DNA from: Methylobacterium marchantiae
Lineage (GTDB): Bacteria; Pseudomonadota; Alphaproteobacteria; Rhizobiales; Beijerinckiaceae
Direction: 5' to 3'
NCBI RefSeq assembly: GCF_022179405.1
Contig: NZ_BPQT01000008.1
Span: 26,773 to 90,772, forward strand
Length of the DNA stretch: 64,000 nt
The notes beneath the pieces are model-generated. The model searched no databases. It was not told the DNA's origin and worked only from the letters and a program-made list of their open reading frames with translations. Every line of letters starts with the position of its first letter. Position 1 is the stretch's first letter. Position numbers and translations under genes: made by a program. Below are positions 1 to 9,350 of this stretch, piece by piece.

Positions 1-649
1 CGACCTCGGCCTCGCTCGGGGAACGCCCCTCGCGTACGACGTTGGTCGAATCGCTGATCATGGCGAGGATGCCCTCGTCGCCGAGCTTGCGGAACGAGGC
101 CTCGGAGGTGACGTCGCCGAGGATCGGCGTGGCGTCGAGCTTCCAGTCACCCGTATGCAGCACGAGGCCGTGCGCGGTGCGGATCGCGACAGCGTTCGAT
201 TCGGGGATCGAGTGCGAGACCGGGATGTACTCGATCTCGAACGGCCCGACCCGGACGGGCTTGTGGGCGGCGATCTCGCGCAGGGTCACCTTGGGTGCGC
301 CCGGCTCGCTGAGCTTGCGGGCTTCGAGCAGGTTCTTGGCGAAGCGGGTCGCGTAGACCGGCGCCTTCAGCTTGGGCCACAATTCACCGATGGCGCCGAT
401 ATGGTCCTCGTGCGCATGGGTGATGAAGATCGCCAGAAGATCGTCCCTGCGCTCCTCGATGAAGCTGAGATCCGGGAACATCAGGTCGATGCCCGGGAAA
501 CCCTCTTCCCCTGCGAACCCCATTCCACAATCGACCATGATCCATTTGCGGTTCTTCACCGGCCCAAAGCCGTAGAGTGCCGCATTCATGCCGATCTCGC
601 CCACGCCGCCGAGCGGCACGAAGACGAGTTCGTCTTGCCCTGTCGTCAT
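1..649 (-). CDS. rnj: Ribonuclease J, N-terminal part (cut by window edge)
   Basis: This is a metallo-beta-lactamase-fold RNase of the beta-CASP family, which processes and degrades RNA with both endo- and 5'-exonuclease activity. About 216 N-terminal residues are visible. The zinc-binding signature HAHEDH lies at residues 78-83, with further family motifs VSHSIPES near 144-151, HTGDWK near 165 and DSTN near 200. The start is ATG at 649, giving MTTGQDELVFVPLGG. The C-terminal two thirds, including most of the beta-CASP domain, lie outside the window. It follows birA with a 12 bp gap and probably belongs to the distal end of the nuo transcript, an arrangement common in this order. Confidence 0.93.
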   Translation of the reverse strand, partial: MTTGQDELVFVPLGGVGEIGMNAALYGFGPVKNRKWIMVDCGMGFAGEEGFPGIDLMFPDLSFIEERRDDLLAIFITHAHEDHIGAIGELWPKLKAPVYATRFAKNLLEARKLSEPGAPKVTLREIAAHKPVRVGPFEIEYIPVSHSIPESNAVAIRTAHGLVLHTGDWKLDATPILGDVTSEASFRKLGDEGILAMISDSTNVVREGRSPSEAEV

Positions 650-661
650 CACTGTAAAACC

Positions 662-1525
662 TCAAGCCGCCGTCGCGGCCGAACCCAAATGCACCTCGCC
701 CGCCGTCACGGTCCGTCGCGTCCCATCATCCGATCGGACGACGAGCCGCCCCGCCTCGTCGATCGTCTCGAAAATTCCTTGCACGAAGTCGCCCCCGACC
801 CGCACCGAGACCGGTGCGCCGATCCCGGCGGCGTTGTCGAGCCAGCGCTCGCGGATCGATGAGAATCCACGGCCCCGGTTCCATAATCGCGCAGCAGCGA
901 CGATCTCGTCCGACAAGTGGTCGAACAGATCTTCGGCGCGCGTCTCGTACGGTATCTGACTGAGGCTTGTAGCGGGATAAGGCAAGTCCTGCGGTGACGC
1001 GGCGACGTTGACGCCGAATCCCATCACGGCCGAACGGCGCCCGCCGGGATGGGATTCCGCCTCCAGGAGAAGCCCCGCGAGCTTGGCACCGGAGGCCAGG
1101 ACGTCGTTGGGCCATTTCAGGCGGAACGGGCACCCGCCACCAATCTTCCCACCGCCAACCTCATCCTGAGGGGGTTGGATCGCTCTCTTCAGTGCGGCGA
1201 TCAACGCTACTCCTGCCACGAAGCCGAGGCTCGGGACATGCACCGGATCGACATCTGAGACCGGCCAGAGCAGGCTCGCGGTCAGGTTGCCGGGCAGGGA
1301 TGCCCATGCGCTCCCCCTGCGGCCGCGCCCGGCCTCCTGCCTGTGAGCGACGACCCAGAGCGGCCCTCGCTCGCCTTGGCGCGCGAGTTCCATCGCCTGG
1401 GTGTTGGTCGAGCCGAGGCTTTCGTGAACATGAAGCCGATGGCCGGCAGCTTTCGCCGCCGCGCCGAGCCGATAGTCCGGCCGATGATCCGCCAAAATCC
1501 TAGAACAGCGACTTGGCCGCGGCAC
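662..1525 (-). CDS. birA: Biotin--[acetyl-CoA carboxylase] ligase
   Basis: The enzyme activates biotin with ATP and attaches it to the biotin carrier domains of carboxylases. The catalytic domain shows STNTQ (39-43), the biotinyl-AMP loop GRGRRG (66-71) and KWPNDV (137-142), followed by GAKLAGLLLE. There is no N-terminal DNA-binding domain, so it is a class I ligase without the repressor function of E. coli BirA. The listed GTG start overlaps the 3' end of nuoN by 26 bp and has no clear Shine-Dalgarno; a TTG at 1495 is an alternative that would bring the start close to the first conserved residues. Residues about 116-133 form an extra Gly/Gln-rich stretch before KWPNDV whose DNA contains the terminus of the local palindromic repeat. 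Confidence 0.9.
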   Translation of the reverse strand: MPRPSRCSRILADHRPDYRLGAAAKAAGHRLHVHESLGSTNTQAMELARQGERGPLWVVAHRQEAGRGRRGSAWASLPGNLTASLLWPVSDVDPVHVPSLGFVAGVALIAALKRAIQPPQDEVGGGKIGGGCPFRLKWPNDVLASGAKLAGLLLEAESHPGGRRSAVMGFGVNVAASPQDLPYPATSLSQIPYETRAEDLFDHLSDEIVAAARLWNRGRGFSSIRERWLDNAAGIGAPVSVRVGGDFVQGIFETIDEAGRLVVRSDDGTRRTVTAGEVHLGSAATAA

Positions 1526-2942
1526 CCGCCGCGCTGACGAGGGGAGACGGCACGAGGAAGAACAGCACCACGACCGCGCTCGACAAGCCGAGCACGATGC
1601 GAAGACCCGGCGGCATCGCCTCGTAGGGGGCGGTCGGTTCGTCGAAATACATCACCTTGACCAGGCGCAGGTAGTAGAACGCGCCGACCACGCTGGTGAC
1701 GACGCCGACGACCGCGAGGCCGACGAGATCCGCCTTGATGGCCGCAGCGAAGACGTAGAACTTGCCGAAGAATCCCGCGAGCGGCGGGATGCCGGCCAGC
1801 GAGAACATCATTGCGGCGAGGCAGAAGGCCAGGACCGGATGGGTCCGCGACAGGCCCGAGAGGTCGTCCACCGTCTCGTACATCTGGCCGCCGCGGCGCA
1901 GGGAGAGGATCACCGCGAAGGCACCGAGCGTCATGGCGAGGTAGATGATCATGTAGATCACCACGCCACGGATGCCTTCCTCCGAAGCGGCAGCCAGCCC
2001 GATCAGGGCGTAGCCGATATTGCCGATGGAGGAATAGGCCATCAGGCGCTTGATCGAGCGCTGGCCGATGGCAGCGAAGGAGCCGAGCGCCATGGAGGCG
2101 ATGGCGACGAAGACGATGATCTGTTGCCAGATGGCGGTGACGTCCGGGAAGGCGCCGATGAAGATGCGCACCGTCATCGCCACCGCGGCCATCTTCGGCG
2201 CCGAGGCGAAGAAGGCCGTCACCGGCGTCGGCGAGCCCTCGTAGACGTCAGGCGTCCACATGTGGAACGGCACAGCCGACATCTTGAAGGCGACGCCGGC
2301 GGCCACGAAGACGATGCCGAGGACGATGCCGAGACCGGCATTGTCGTTGAGTGCCGAGACGATGCCGGGGAAGGAGACGGTCCCGGTGAAGCCGTAGACC
2401 AGCGACGAGCCGTAGAGCAGCATGCCCGAGGACAGCGCGCCGAGGACGAAGTACTTCAGCCCGGCTTCCGTCGATTTCAGGTTGTCGCGATGGAAGGCGG
2501 CGATGACGTAGGCCGCGAGCGACTGCAGTTCGAGGCCGAGATAGAGGGCGATCAGGTCGTTGGCGGACGCCATCACCATCATGCCGATGGTGCAGAGCAC
2601 AATCAGGATCGGGAACTCGAACCGGTCGATGCGCTCACGCTGAAAGTAGTCGCGCGAGAGCAGGATCGTGGCGGCCGAGCCGAGTAGGATCAGCGCCTTC
2701 ATCACCTTCGAGAAATTGTCGATGATGAACGAGCCGTTGAGGGTGGTGACCTTGGCACCCGATTGCGACACGACCACGAAGAAGGCCAGGATCAGCAGCA
2801 CGAGCGCGCCGACATTGACGCTCTCCACCGAGCGTTCGCCGCGGAAGGCGCCGTAGAGGATCAGCGCCAGAACACCGATGGCGAGGATCAGCTCCGGCAT
2901 CACCGGCGAGAGCGAGGGCAGGACGGCCTGGATAGCGGTCAT
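1500..2942 (-). CDS. nuoN: NADH-quinone oxidoreductase subunit N
   Basis: This is a membrane-arm, antiporter-like subunit of complex I that takes part in proton pumping. The 480-residue protein is almost wholly hydrophobic, with about 14 transmembrane helices, the usual length for the family. A conserved stretch carries the helix-breaking lysine and histidine residues (FKMSAVPFHMWTPDVYEGSP around residues 220-240), and KRLMAYSSIGNIGY follows near 300. It is the last nuo gene: nuoM lies 14 bp upstream and birA overlaps its 3' end. Confidence 0.97.
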   Translation of the reverse strand: MTAIQAVLPSLSPVMPELILAIGVLALILYGAFRGERSVESVNVGALVLLILAFFVVVSQSGAKVTTLNGSFIIDNFSKVMKALILLGSAATILLSRDYFQRERIDRFEFPILIVLCTIGMMVMASANDLIALYLGLELQSLAAYVIAAFHRDNLKSTEAGLKYFVLGALSSGMLLYGSSLVYGFTGTVSFPGIVSALNDNAGLGIVLGIVFVAAGVAFKMSAVPFHMWTPDVYEGSPTPVTAFFASAPKMAAVAMTVRIFIGAFPDVTAIWQQIIVFVAIASMALGSFAAIGQRSIKRLMAYSSIGNIGYALIGLAAASEEGIRGVVIYMIIYLAMTLGAFAVILSLRRGGQMYETVDDLSGLSRTHPVLAFCLAAMMFSLAGIPPLAGFFGKFYVFAAAIKADLVGLAVVGVVTSVVGAFYYLRLVKVMYFDEPTAPYEAMPPGLRIVLGLSSAVVVLFFLVPSPLVSAAGAAAKSLF

Positions 2943-2956
2943 CGACGATACGACCT

Positions 2957-4477
2957 TCAGCGCGCCACGGGCGGGACGACCGCCGCGGTCTGCGTGTTCG
3001 AGAGCGCGGTCCTCATGCTCTGCATCAGCGCCTCCGTCGAGGGGGCGAAGGTGTCGAGGATGGGCGCGGGATGCACGCCGTAGTAGATCGTCAGGGCCAC
3101 GAGCGGCGCGATGATGATCTTCTCACGGAGATCGAGGTCGAGGATGCCCTGCAGGTTGGGCTTCTCGAGCTTGCCGTAGATCACCCTCGCATAGAGCCAG
3201 AGGGCGTAGCCCGCCGAGAGGATGATGCCGAAGACCGAGAAGAACGCCACGGTGGGGTTGGCCTTGAAGGCACCCATCATGGCGAGGAACTCGCCGACGA
3301 AGCCCGACGTGCCCGGCAGGCCGACATTGGCCATGGTGAACACCATCATAGCGGCCGCATAGAGCGGCATCCGCTTCACGAGGCCGCCATAGGCTGCGAT
3401 CTCGCGAGTGTGCATCCGGTCGTAGACCACGCCGACACAGAGGAAGAGCGCGCCGGAGACGATTCCGTGGGAGATCATCAGGAACAGGGCGCCCTGGATG
3501 CCCTGCTCGTTGAGGGTGAACAGGCCGAGCGTGACGAAGCCCATATGGGCCACCGACGAATAGGCGATCAGCTTCTTGATGTCGGTCTGCATCAGCGCGA
3601 TCAGCGAGGTGAAGATGATCGCGGTGACCGAGAGCGCGAAGACGAACGGCGCGAAATAGGCCGAAGCGTCCGGGAACATCGGCAGCGAGATCCGGATGAA
3701 GCCGTAGCCGCCCATCTTGAGCAGGATGCCGGCGAGGATCACCGAACCGGCGGTGGGTGCCTCCACATGCGCATCCGGCAGCCAGGTATGGACCGGCCAC
3801 ATCGGCATCTTCACCGCGAAGGAGGCGAAGAAGGCGAGCCACAGCCAGTATTGCATGCCGACGGGGAAGCGGGTGTGCAGCAGGGTCGGGATGTCGGTGG
3901 TGCCGGCGTGCCAGTACATCGCCATGATGGCGAGCAGCATGAGCACCGAGCCGAGCAGTGTGTAGAGGAAGAACTTGAAGCTGGCGTAGATGCGCCGCTT
4001 TCCGCCCCAGATGCCGATGATGAGAAACATCGGGATCAGGCCGGCCTCGAAGAACAGGTAGAACAGCACCAGGTCGAGGGAGCAGAACACGCCGATCATC
4101 GTCGTCTCGAGGACGAGGAAGGCGACGAAATACTCCTTCACCCGGGTGTTCACCGAGAGCCACGAGGCGCCGATGCAGAACGGCATCAGGAACGTGGTGA
4201 GCAGGATCAGCGGCATCGAGAAGCCGTCCACGCCCAGCTTGAACTTGATCGTCTCGGCGAGCCAACCATGGGTCTCGATGAGCTGGAAGCTCGAGGTCGA
4301 GGGGTCGAACCGGCCCCAGGCGACGAGGCTGAGGAGGAAGGTCACGATGGTGGTCGCGAGCGCCGCCCAGCGGGCGTTACGCTTCACGCTCTCGGATTCG
4401 TTGCCGAGGGTCAGGATGAAGGCCGCACCGCAGAGCGGCACGATCAGCAGGCCTGAGAGAATGCCGAGGCCGAACAT
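2957..4477 (-). CDS. nuoM: NADH-quinone oxidoreductase subunit M
   Basis: This antiporter-like membrane subunit of complex I is 506 residues long with about 14 transmembrane helices. Family signatures visible are the glutamate-containing helix near [36 protein letters not shown] in the discontinuous helix, and [14 protein letters not shown]. These provide the Lys/Glu pairs used for proton translocation. It lies 47 bp downstream of nuoL and 14 bp upstream of nuoN, as expected in a canonical nuo operon. Confidence 0.97.
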   Translation of the reverse strand: MFGLGILSGLLIVPLCGAAFILTLGNESESVKRNARWAALATTIVTFLLSLVAWGRFDPSTSSFQLIETHGWLAETIKFKLGVDGFSMPLILLTTFLMPFCIGASWLSVNTRVKEYFVAFLVLETTMIGVFCSLDLVLFYLFFEAGLIPMFLIIGIWGGKRRIYASFKFFLYTLLGSVLMLLAIMAMYWHAGTTDIPTLLHTRFPVGMQYWLWLAFFASFAVKMPMWPVHTWLPDAHVEAPTAGSVILAGILLKMGGYGFIRISLPMFPDASAYFAPFVFALSVTAIIFTSLIALMQTDIKKLIAYSSVAHMGFVTLGLFTLNEQGIQGALFLMISHGIVSGALFLCVGVVYDRMHTREIAAYGGLVKRMPLYAAAMMVFTMANVGLPGTSGFVGEFLAMMGAFKANPTVAFFSVFGIILSAGYALWLYARVIYGKLEKPNLQGILDLDLREKIIIAPLVALTIYYGVHPAPILDTFAPSTEALMQSMRTALSNTQTAAVVPPVAR

Positions 4478-4524
4478 CTAGCGGGCACTCCGATACGTGG
4501 TGGCGGCCGTCACTGCGCGAGCCA

Positions 4525-6630
4525 TCAATGCGTCACCTTGGGCATGCCGGTGAGCATGTACCAGCTGATGAGGCCGGCGACGCCGATGAGCATGACGAAA
4601 GCATAGTGGTAGACGTAACCGGTCTGGAGCCGGACCACGCCGCGGGTGACGTCGAGCACGCGCGTGGCGATGCCGTCGGGACCGAGCCCGTCGATGACGC
4701 GGCCATCGCCCTCCTTCCAGAGGAACTTCCCGAAACCCTTGGCCGGACGGACGAAGATCCGGTCGTAGAGCTCGTCGAAATACCACTTGTTGAGCAGGAA
4801 GCGGTACAGGCTCGGCTGCTGGGCAGCGAGCTGGCCGGGCAGTTCCGGGCGGCGGATATACATCCAGAAAGCCAGGACGAAGCCGGTCATCAGCATGATG
4901 AAGGGCGAGTAGGTCACCAGAGCCGGCACCGAATGGATGTCGTGCATGATGTGGTTGTCGGGGCCGTGGCCGAGCGCATGGCCCCAGAACGTCTCCATGC
5001 CGTCGCCGATGAAGCGGTTCTTGAAGATCAGGCCGGCGAACAGCGCGCCGAAGGCGAGGATCGCGAGAGGGATCGTCATCACCAGCGGGCTCTCATGCGG
5101 CGTGTGCGCATGGTCGTGATGTTCGATCGCGCTATGCGAGGCCGGCTCGACGTCGTGGCCCTTGTCGTCATGGGCTACGCCCTCGTGGTGACCCGGCGCG
5201 CCGTCGGCCTGAACCGCCGAAGACGCGTGCGCAACGGCCGGCGTCGCGTGGTGGCCGTCGTGATGAGCGGCGCCGTGTCCCGCCCAGCGGGCCGGACCCT
5301 CGAAGGTCATGAAGAACAGGCGCCAGGAATAGAACGAGGTCATCAAGGCGGCGATGACGGTCGCGAGGAAGGCCAGCGTGTGGCCCGGTCGCGTCGAGGC
5401 ATAGGCCGCCTCAATGATCGCGTCCTTCGAATAGTAGCCGGCGGTGAAGGGGAAACCGATCAGCGCCAGGGTACCGATGGTCATCATGGCGGAGGTGAAG
5501 GGGATGTAGCGGCGCAGCGCCCCCATGTTCCGCATGTCCTGCTCGTGATGCATCGCGTGGATGACCGAACCGGCGCCGAGGAACAGCAGCGCCTTGAAGA
5601 AGGCATGGGTGAAGAGGTGGAACACGGCGGCCGAATAGGCGCCGACGCCGAGGGCCACGAACATGTAGCCGAGCTGCGAGCAGGTCGAGTAGGCGATGAC
5701 GCGCTTGATGTCGTTCTGCACCATGCCGATCGTGGCCGCGAAGAACGCGGTGATGCCGCCGATGACCGTTACGACGATGAGCGCGTTGGGGGCCACCTCG
5801 AACAGCGGCGACAGGCGCGCCACCATGAACACGCCGGCGGTGACCATGGTCGCGGCGTGGATCAGGGCGGAGACCGGGGTCGGTCCCTCCATCGCGTCGG
5901 GCAGCCAGGTGTGGAGCAGGAACTGCGCCGACTTGCCCATGGCGCCCATGAACAGGAGCAGGCACGCCAGCGTCATGGCGTTCCAGTCGTAGCCGAGGAA
6001 GTGGAAGGTCGCGTCCTTGAGCTCATTGGCGCGCGGCAGGATGCCGTCGAAGGCCACCGACCCGAACAGGACGAAGACGAGGAAGATGCCCAGCGAGAAG
6101 CCGAAATCGCCGACGCGGTTGACGATGAAGGCCTTCATCGCGGCCGCGTTGGCGGAAGGCTTCTCGTACCAGAATCCGATCAGCAGATAGGAGGCGAGGC
6201 CGACGCCCTCCCAGCCGAAGAACATCTGCACGAGGTTGTCGGACGTCACCAGCATCAGCATGGCGAAGGTGAACAGCGACAGGTAGGCGAAGAAGCGCGG
6301 CCGGTGCGGATCCTCCTCCATGTAGCCCACGGAGTAGAGATGGACGAGGGTCGAGACCGTGGTCACCACCACCAGCATCACAACGGTGAGCGTGTCGATG
6401 CGGAAGGCCCAGTCGACCACGAGGTCGCCGGCCGTGAACCAGGTCGCCACCTGCACGCGGGTGGCGTGATCCGAGCCCGGGACCTCGAAGAAGGCGCCCC
6501 AGGACAGGAGGGCGGAGAAGGCGAGGAAGCCGGTGGTGATGTACTCGCACACGCGAGGACCCAGCTGGCGCCCGAACAGGCCGGCGAGCAGGGCTCCGAT
6601 GAGCGGGAAGAAGACGATCGCGTGATACAT
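4525..6630 (-). CDS. nuoL: NADH-quinone oxidoreductase subunit L
   Basis: This is the distal antiporter-like subunit of complex I. Its long C-terminal lateral helix couples the pumping modules. At 701 residues it is longer than the roughly 610 of E. coli NuoL. Typical motifs are [19 protein letters not shown] near residues 135-153, [20 protein letters not shown], and [16 protein letters not shown]. Most of the extra length is a histidine- and aspartate-rich hydrophilic insertion at roughly residues 443-515, before the last helices. nuoK lies 102 bp upstream and nuoM 47 bp downstream. Confidence 0.97.
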   Translation of the reverse strand: MYHAIVFFPLIGALLAGLFGRQLGPRVCEYITTGFLAFSALLSWGAFFEVPGSDHATRVQVATWFTAGDLVVDWAFRIDTLTVVMLVVVTTVSTLVHLYSVGYMEEDPHRPRFFAYLSLFTFAMLMLVTSDNLVQMFFGWEGVGLASYLLIGFWYEKPSANAAAMKAFIVNRVGDFGFSLGIFLVFVLFGSVAFDGILPRANELKDATFHFLGYDWNAMTLACLLLFMGAMGKSAQFLLHTWLPDAMEGPTPVSALIHAATMVTAGVFMVARLSPLFEVAPNALIVVTVIGGITAFFAATIGMVQNDIKRVIAYSTCSQLGYMFVALGVGAYSAAVFHLFTHAFFKALLFLGAGSVIHAMHHEQDMRNMGALRRYIPFTSAMMTIGTLALIGFPFTAGYYSKDAIIEAAYASTRPGHTLAFLATVIAALMTSFYSWRLFFMTFEGPARWAGHGAAHHDGHHATPAVAHASSAVQADGAPGHHEGVAHDDKGHDVEPASHSAIEHHDHAHTPHESPLVMTIPLAILAFGALFAGLIFKNRFIGDGMETFWGHALGHGPDNHIMHDIHSVPALVTYSPFIMLMTGFVLAFWMYIRRPELPGQLAAQQPSLYRFLLNKWYFDELYDRIFVRPAKGFGKFLWKEGDGRVIDGLGPDGIATRVLDVTRGVVRLQTGYVYHYAFVMLIGVAGLISWYMLTGMPKVTH

Positions 6631-6732
6631 CGCTGGCTGGCCCGGCCTCCGGAAGCGTGCCGGATGACCGGCCTCGCTCCATGTTCGTCTAGGGGATCGC
6701 GCGGCGCGCCGCGCGGCTCGGCATGTGGATGA

Positions 6733-7038
6733 TCAGCCCTTCATCATGTTCACGTCCTCCACCGCGATGGAGCCGCGGTTTCGGAAGAACACGACGAGGA
6801 TGGCGAGCCCGATGGCCGCTTCTGCCGCCGCCACCGTGAGCACGAAGAGGGCGAAGACCTGGCCGGTGATGTCGTTGAGGTGGGTGGAGAACGCCACGAG
6901 GTTGATGTTCACGGCGAGCAGGATCAGCTCCACCGACATCAGGATGACGATGATGTTCTTGCGGTTCACGAAGATGCCGAGCACGCCGAGCGTGAACAGG
7001 ATCGCCGCCACCGTGAGGTAATGGCTCAAGCCGATCAT
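6733..7038 (-). CDS. nuoK: NADH-quinone oxidoreductase subunit K
   Basis: This small complex I membrane subunit (101 residues, three transmembrane helices) carries the conserved glutamates in the second and third helices ([13 protein letters not shown] and [14 protein letters not shown]) that lie on the proton path. I chose the ATG at 7038, giving MIGLSHYL, because it matches the family length and clears nuoJ. An in-frame start at 7080 would overlap nuoJ and add 14 uncharacteristic residues. Confidence 0.96.
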   Translation of the reverse strand: MIGLSHYLTVAAILFTLGVLGIFVNRKNIIVILMSVELILLAVNINLVAFSTHLNDITGQVFALFVLTVAAAEAAIGLAILVVFFRNRGSIAVEDVNMMKG

Positions 7039-7066
7039 GAGCGCTGATCCTTCTCTGGAGCCGACA

Positions 7067-7687
7067 TCAGACCTCGACACCCTGGCGCGAGGGCACCTTG
7101 CGGGTCTCGACCGCCATCTCCTGCGTCCGGGCGTTCTGAACGGAAATGTTCTGGCGCTTCACGCCCGGCCGGTCACGCAGGGTGAGCACGATCGCGCCGA
7201 TCATCGCCACCAGCAGGATCAGTCCGGCCAGTTGGAAGAAGAAGACGTAGTCGGTGTAGAGCACGCGCCCGAGCATCTGGGTGTTGGTGACGCCCTCGAC
7301 ATTGGCGAGCGGGCCGAGCGGCGCCTGCATCAGGCCGGGATCGATGGTCCAGGAACCGACGACCAGCAGCAGTTCGATCAGGAAGATCGCCCCGATCAGG
7401 GCACCGACCGGCAGGTATTGCTGGAAGCCCTGCCGCAGCTGCGCGAAATCCACGTCGAGCATCATCACGACGAAGAGGAACAGCACGGCGACGGCGCCGA
7501 CATAGACGACGACGAGGATCATCGCCAGGAACTCGGCGCCCATCAGGACGAACAGGCCGGCCGCGTTGACGAAGGCCAGGATGAGAAAGAGCACCGACGC
7601 GACCGGGTTGCGCGAGGTGATGACCATGAACGCGGACGCGATCGCGATGCCGGCGAACAGGTAGAAGAAGGCTGCGGCTGCACTCAT
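7067..7687 (-). CDS. nuoJ: NADH-quinone oxidoreductase subunit J
   Basis: This complex I membrane subunit has 206 residues and five predicted transmembrane helices. The third helix has the conserved pattern [28 protein letters not shown], which includes the tyrosine and glycines of the pi-bulge thought to switch during turnover. A hydrophilic tail ends in VPSRQGVEV. It follows nuoI after a 121 bp gap, the widest between adjacent nuo genes apart from the repeat-containing gap between nuoF and nuoG, and precedes nuoK by 28 bp. Confidence 0.96.
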   Translation of the reverse strand: MSAAAAFFYLFAGIAIASAFMVITSRNPVASVLFLILAFVNAAGLFVLMGAEFLAMILVVVYVGAVAVLFLFVVMMLDVDFAQLRQGFQQYLPVGALIGAIFLIELLLVVGSWTIDPGLMQAPLGPLANVEGVTNTQMLGRVLYTDYVFFFQLAGLILLVAMIGAIVLTLRDRPGVKRQNISVQNARTQEMAVETRKVPSRQGVEV

Positions 7688-7808
7688 GCGATTATGGAGA
7701 TCAGCCGTCCCGAGGACGGCCCCTTCTGCCGAAAGTCAAACCGGCCCGTGCAGGCCGCCCGTCTATAGAACCCACCCCTGCGGTGCACAACCGCCGGAGC
7801 CCCCCTGA

Positions 7809-8297
7809 TCACCGGTATGGCGCGTCCACCGCGAGGTTCCGCGCGATCTCGCGTTCCCAGCGGTCGCCATTCAGGAGGAGCTTGTCCTTGTCGTAGAGAA
7901 GCTCCTCGCGAGTCTCCACCGAGAACTCGAGATTCGGGCCCTCGACGATGGCATCCACCGGGCAGGCCTCCTGGCACATGCCGCAATAGATGCACTTCAC
8001 CATGTCGATGTCGTAGCGCGTGGTGCGCCGCGTGCCGTCGTTGCGGCGCGGGCCGGCCTCGATGGTGATGGCCTGCGCCGGGCAGATCGCCTCGCACAGC
8101 TTGCAGGCGATGCAGCGCTCCTCACCGTTGGGATAGCGGCGGAGCGCATGCTCGCCGCGAAAGCGCGGCCCGCGATGCCCCATCTCGAAGGGGTAGTTGA
8201 TCGTGGCCTTCGGCTTGAAGAAATAGCGCATGGCGAGGGCGAACCCCGACACGAACTCCTTCAGCAGCAGACCCTTAGCGACCTGATCGAGCTTCAT
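7809..8297 (-). CDS. nuoI: NADH-quinone oxidoreductase subunit I (two [4Fe-4S])
   Basis: This peripheral-arm subunit carries clusters N6a and N6b on the electron path to quinone. The 162-residue protein has two ferredoxin motifs, [12 protein letters not shown] near residues 60-71 and [12 protein letters not shown] near 99-110. Both follow the CxxCxxCxxxCP pattern of 8Fe ferredoxins. The N-terminus, [19 protein letters not shown], is the amphipathic helix that docks on the membrane arm. The length is that of mitochondrial TYKY and alphaproteobacterial NuoI. Confidence 0.97.
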   Translation of the reverse strand: MKLDQVAKGLLLKEFVSGFALAMRYFFKPKATINYPFEMGHRGPRFRGEHALRRYPNGEERCIACKLCEAICPAQAITIEAGPRRNDGTRRTTRYDIDMVKCIYCGMCQEACPVDAIVEGPNLEFSVETREELLYDKDKLLLNGDRWEREIARNLAVDAPYR

Positions 8298-8321
8298 GGC
8301 TCGGATCTCCGTGAGGGGTTG

Positions 8322-9338
8322 TCAAACACCCGGCGCGAGGCCAGTGAGCTTGAGGACAAAGGCGACGACGACGACCGAGACGAGCGAGAGCGGAAGGAAC
8401 ACCTTCCAGCCGAGGCGCATGAGCTGGTCGTAGCGGTAGCGGGGCACCATGGCCTTCACCATGGCGATCATGAAGAACAGGAAGCTCGCCTTCAGGGCGA
8501 ACCAGATCAGCCCGGGCACCCAGGTGAAGGGCGCGAACGGGATCGGCGAGAGCCATCCGCCGAGGAACAGCACGGTTCCCAAGGCGCACATGGTCATGAT
8601 CGCCACGTACTCGCCGAGCATGAACAGCAGGTAGGGCGTCGAGGAATACTCGACCATGTAGCCGGCGACCAACTCCGATTCGGCCTCCGGCAGGTCGAAG
8701 GGAGGGCGGTTGGTCTCCGCGAGCGCGGAGACGAAGAACACCACGAACATTGGGAACAGCCACAGCCAATACCAGCCGAGGATGCCGAGGGAGGTGTCCT
8801 GCGCCATGACGATGCGCGAGAGGTTGAGCGAGCCGGCGCAGAGCAGCACGCAGATGATCACGAAGCCCAAGCTGACTTCGTAGGAGATCATCTGCGCGGC
8901 GGAGCGCAGAGCGCCGAGGAAGGCGTATTTCGAGTTCGAGGCCCAGCCGCCCATCAACACGCCGTAGACGCCGAGCGACGAGATCGCGAAGATGTAGGTG
9001 ATGCCGACATTGAGGTCGGCGATGGCCCAACCCTCTGCCAGCGGGATCACTGCCCAGGCCGCGAGCGCCAGGGTGGCGAAGACCAGAGGCGCCAGCAGGA
9101 ACAGCGCTTTGTTGGCGCCGGCCGGAATCACCGGCTCCTTCAGCACGAATTTCAGAAGATCGGCGAAGGACTGGAACAGGCCCCAGGGCCCGACGACGTT
9201 GGGGCCGCGGCGCAGCTGCACCGCCGCCCAAATCTTGCGATCGGCCAGCAACGCGTAGGCGATGAAGACGAGAAGCAGCGCCAGGAGCACGAAGCTCTTG
9301 AGGATCAGCAGCAGGACGGTGCCCACGATTTCCAGCAT
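8322..9338 (-). CDS. nuoH: NADH-quinone oxidoreductase subunit H
   Basis: This membrane subunit forms much of the quinone-binding chamber at the junction of the two arms of complex I. The 338-residue protein has about eight transmembrane helices. The signature loop [18 protein letters not shown], with its acidic residues that line the quinone and E-channel, lies near residues 207-224, and [11 protein letters not shown] is near 43-53. It sits between nuoG (12 bp upstream) and nuoI (24 bp downstream). Confidence 0.97.
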   Translation of the reverse strand: MLEIVGTVLLLILKSFVLLALLLVFIAYALLADRKIWAAVQLRRGPNVVGPWGLFQSFADLLKFVLKEPVIPAGANKALFLLAPLVFATLALAAWAVIPLAEGWAIADLNVGITYIFAISSLGVYGVLMGGWASNSKYAFLGALRSAAQMISYEVSLGFVIICVLLCAGSLNLSRIVMAQDTSLGILGWYWLWLFPMFVVFFVSALAETNRPPFDLPEAESELVAGYMVEYSSTPYLLFMLGEYVAIMTMCALGTVLFLGGWLSPIPFAPFTWVPGLIWFALKASFLFFMIAMVKAMVPRYRYDQLMRLGWKVFLPLSLVSVVVVAFVLKLTGLAPGV

Positions 9339-9350
9339 GGTCGGCAGCCC

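Noticed and set aside
4528-6732. A plus-strand open frame of over 700 codons opposite nuoL
   Set aside because: It is antisense to a certain complex I gene, rich in His, Glu and Arg, without ribosome site or domain.
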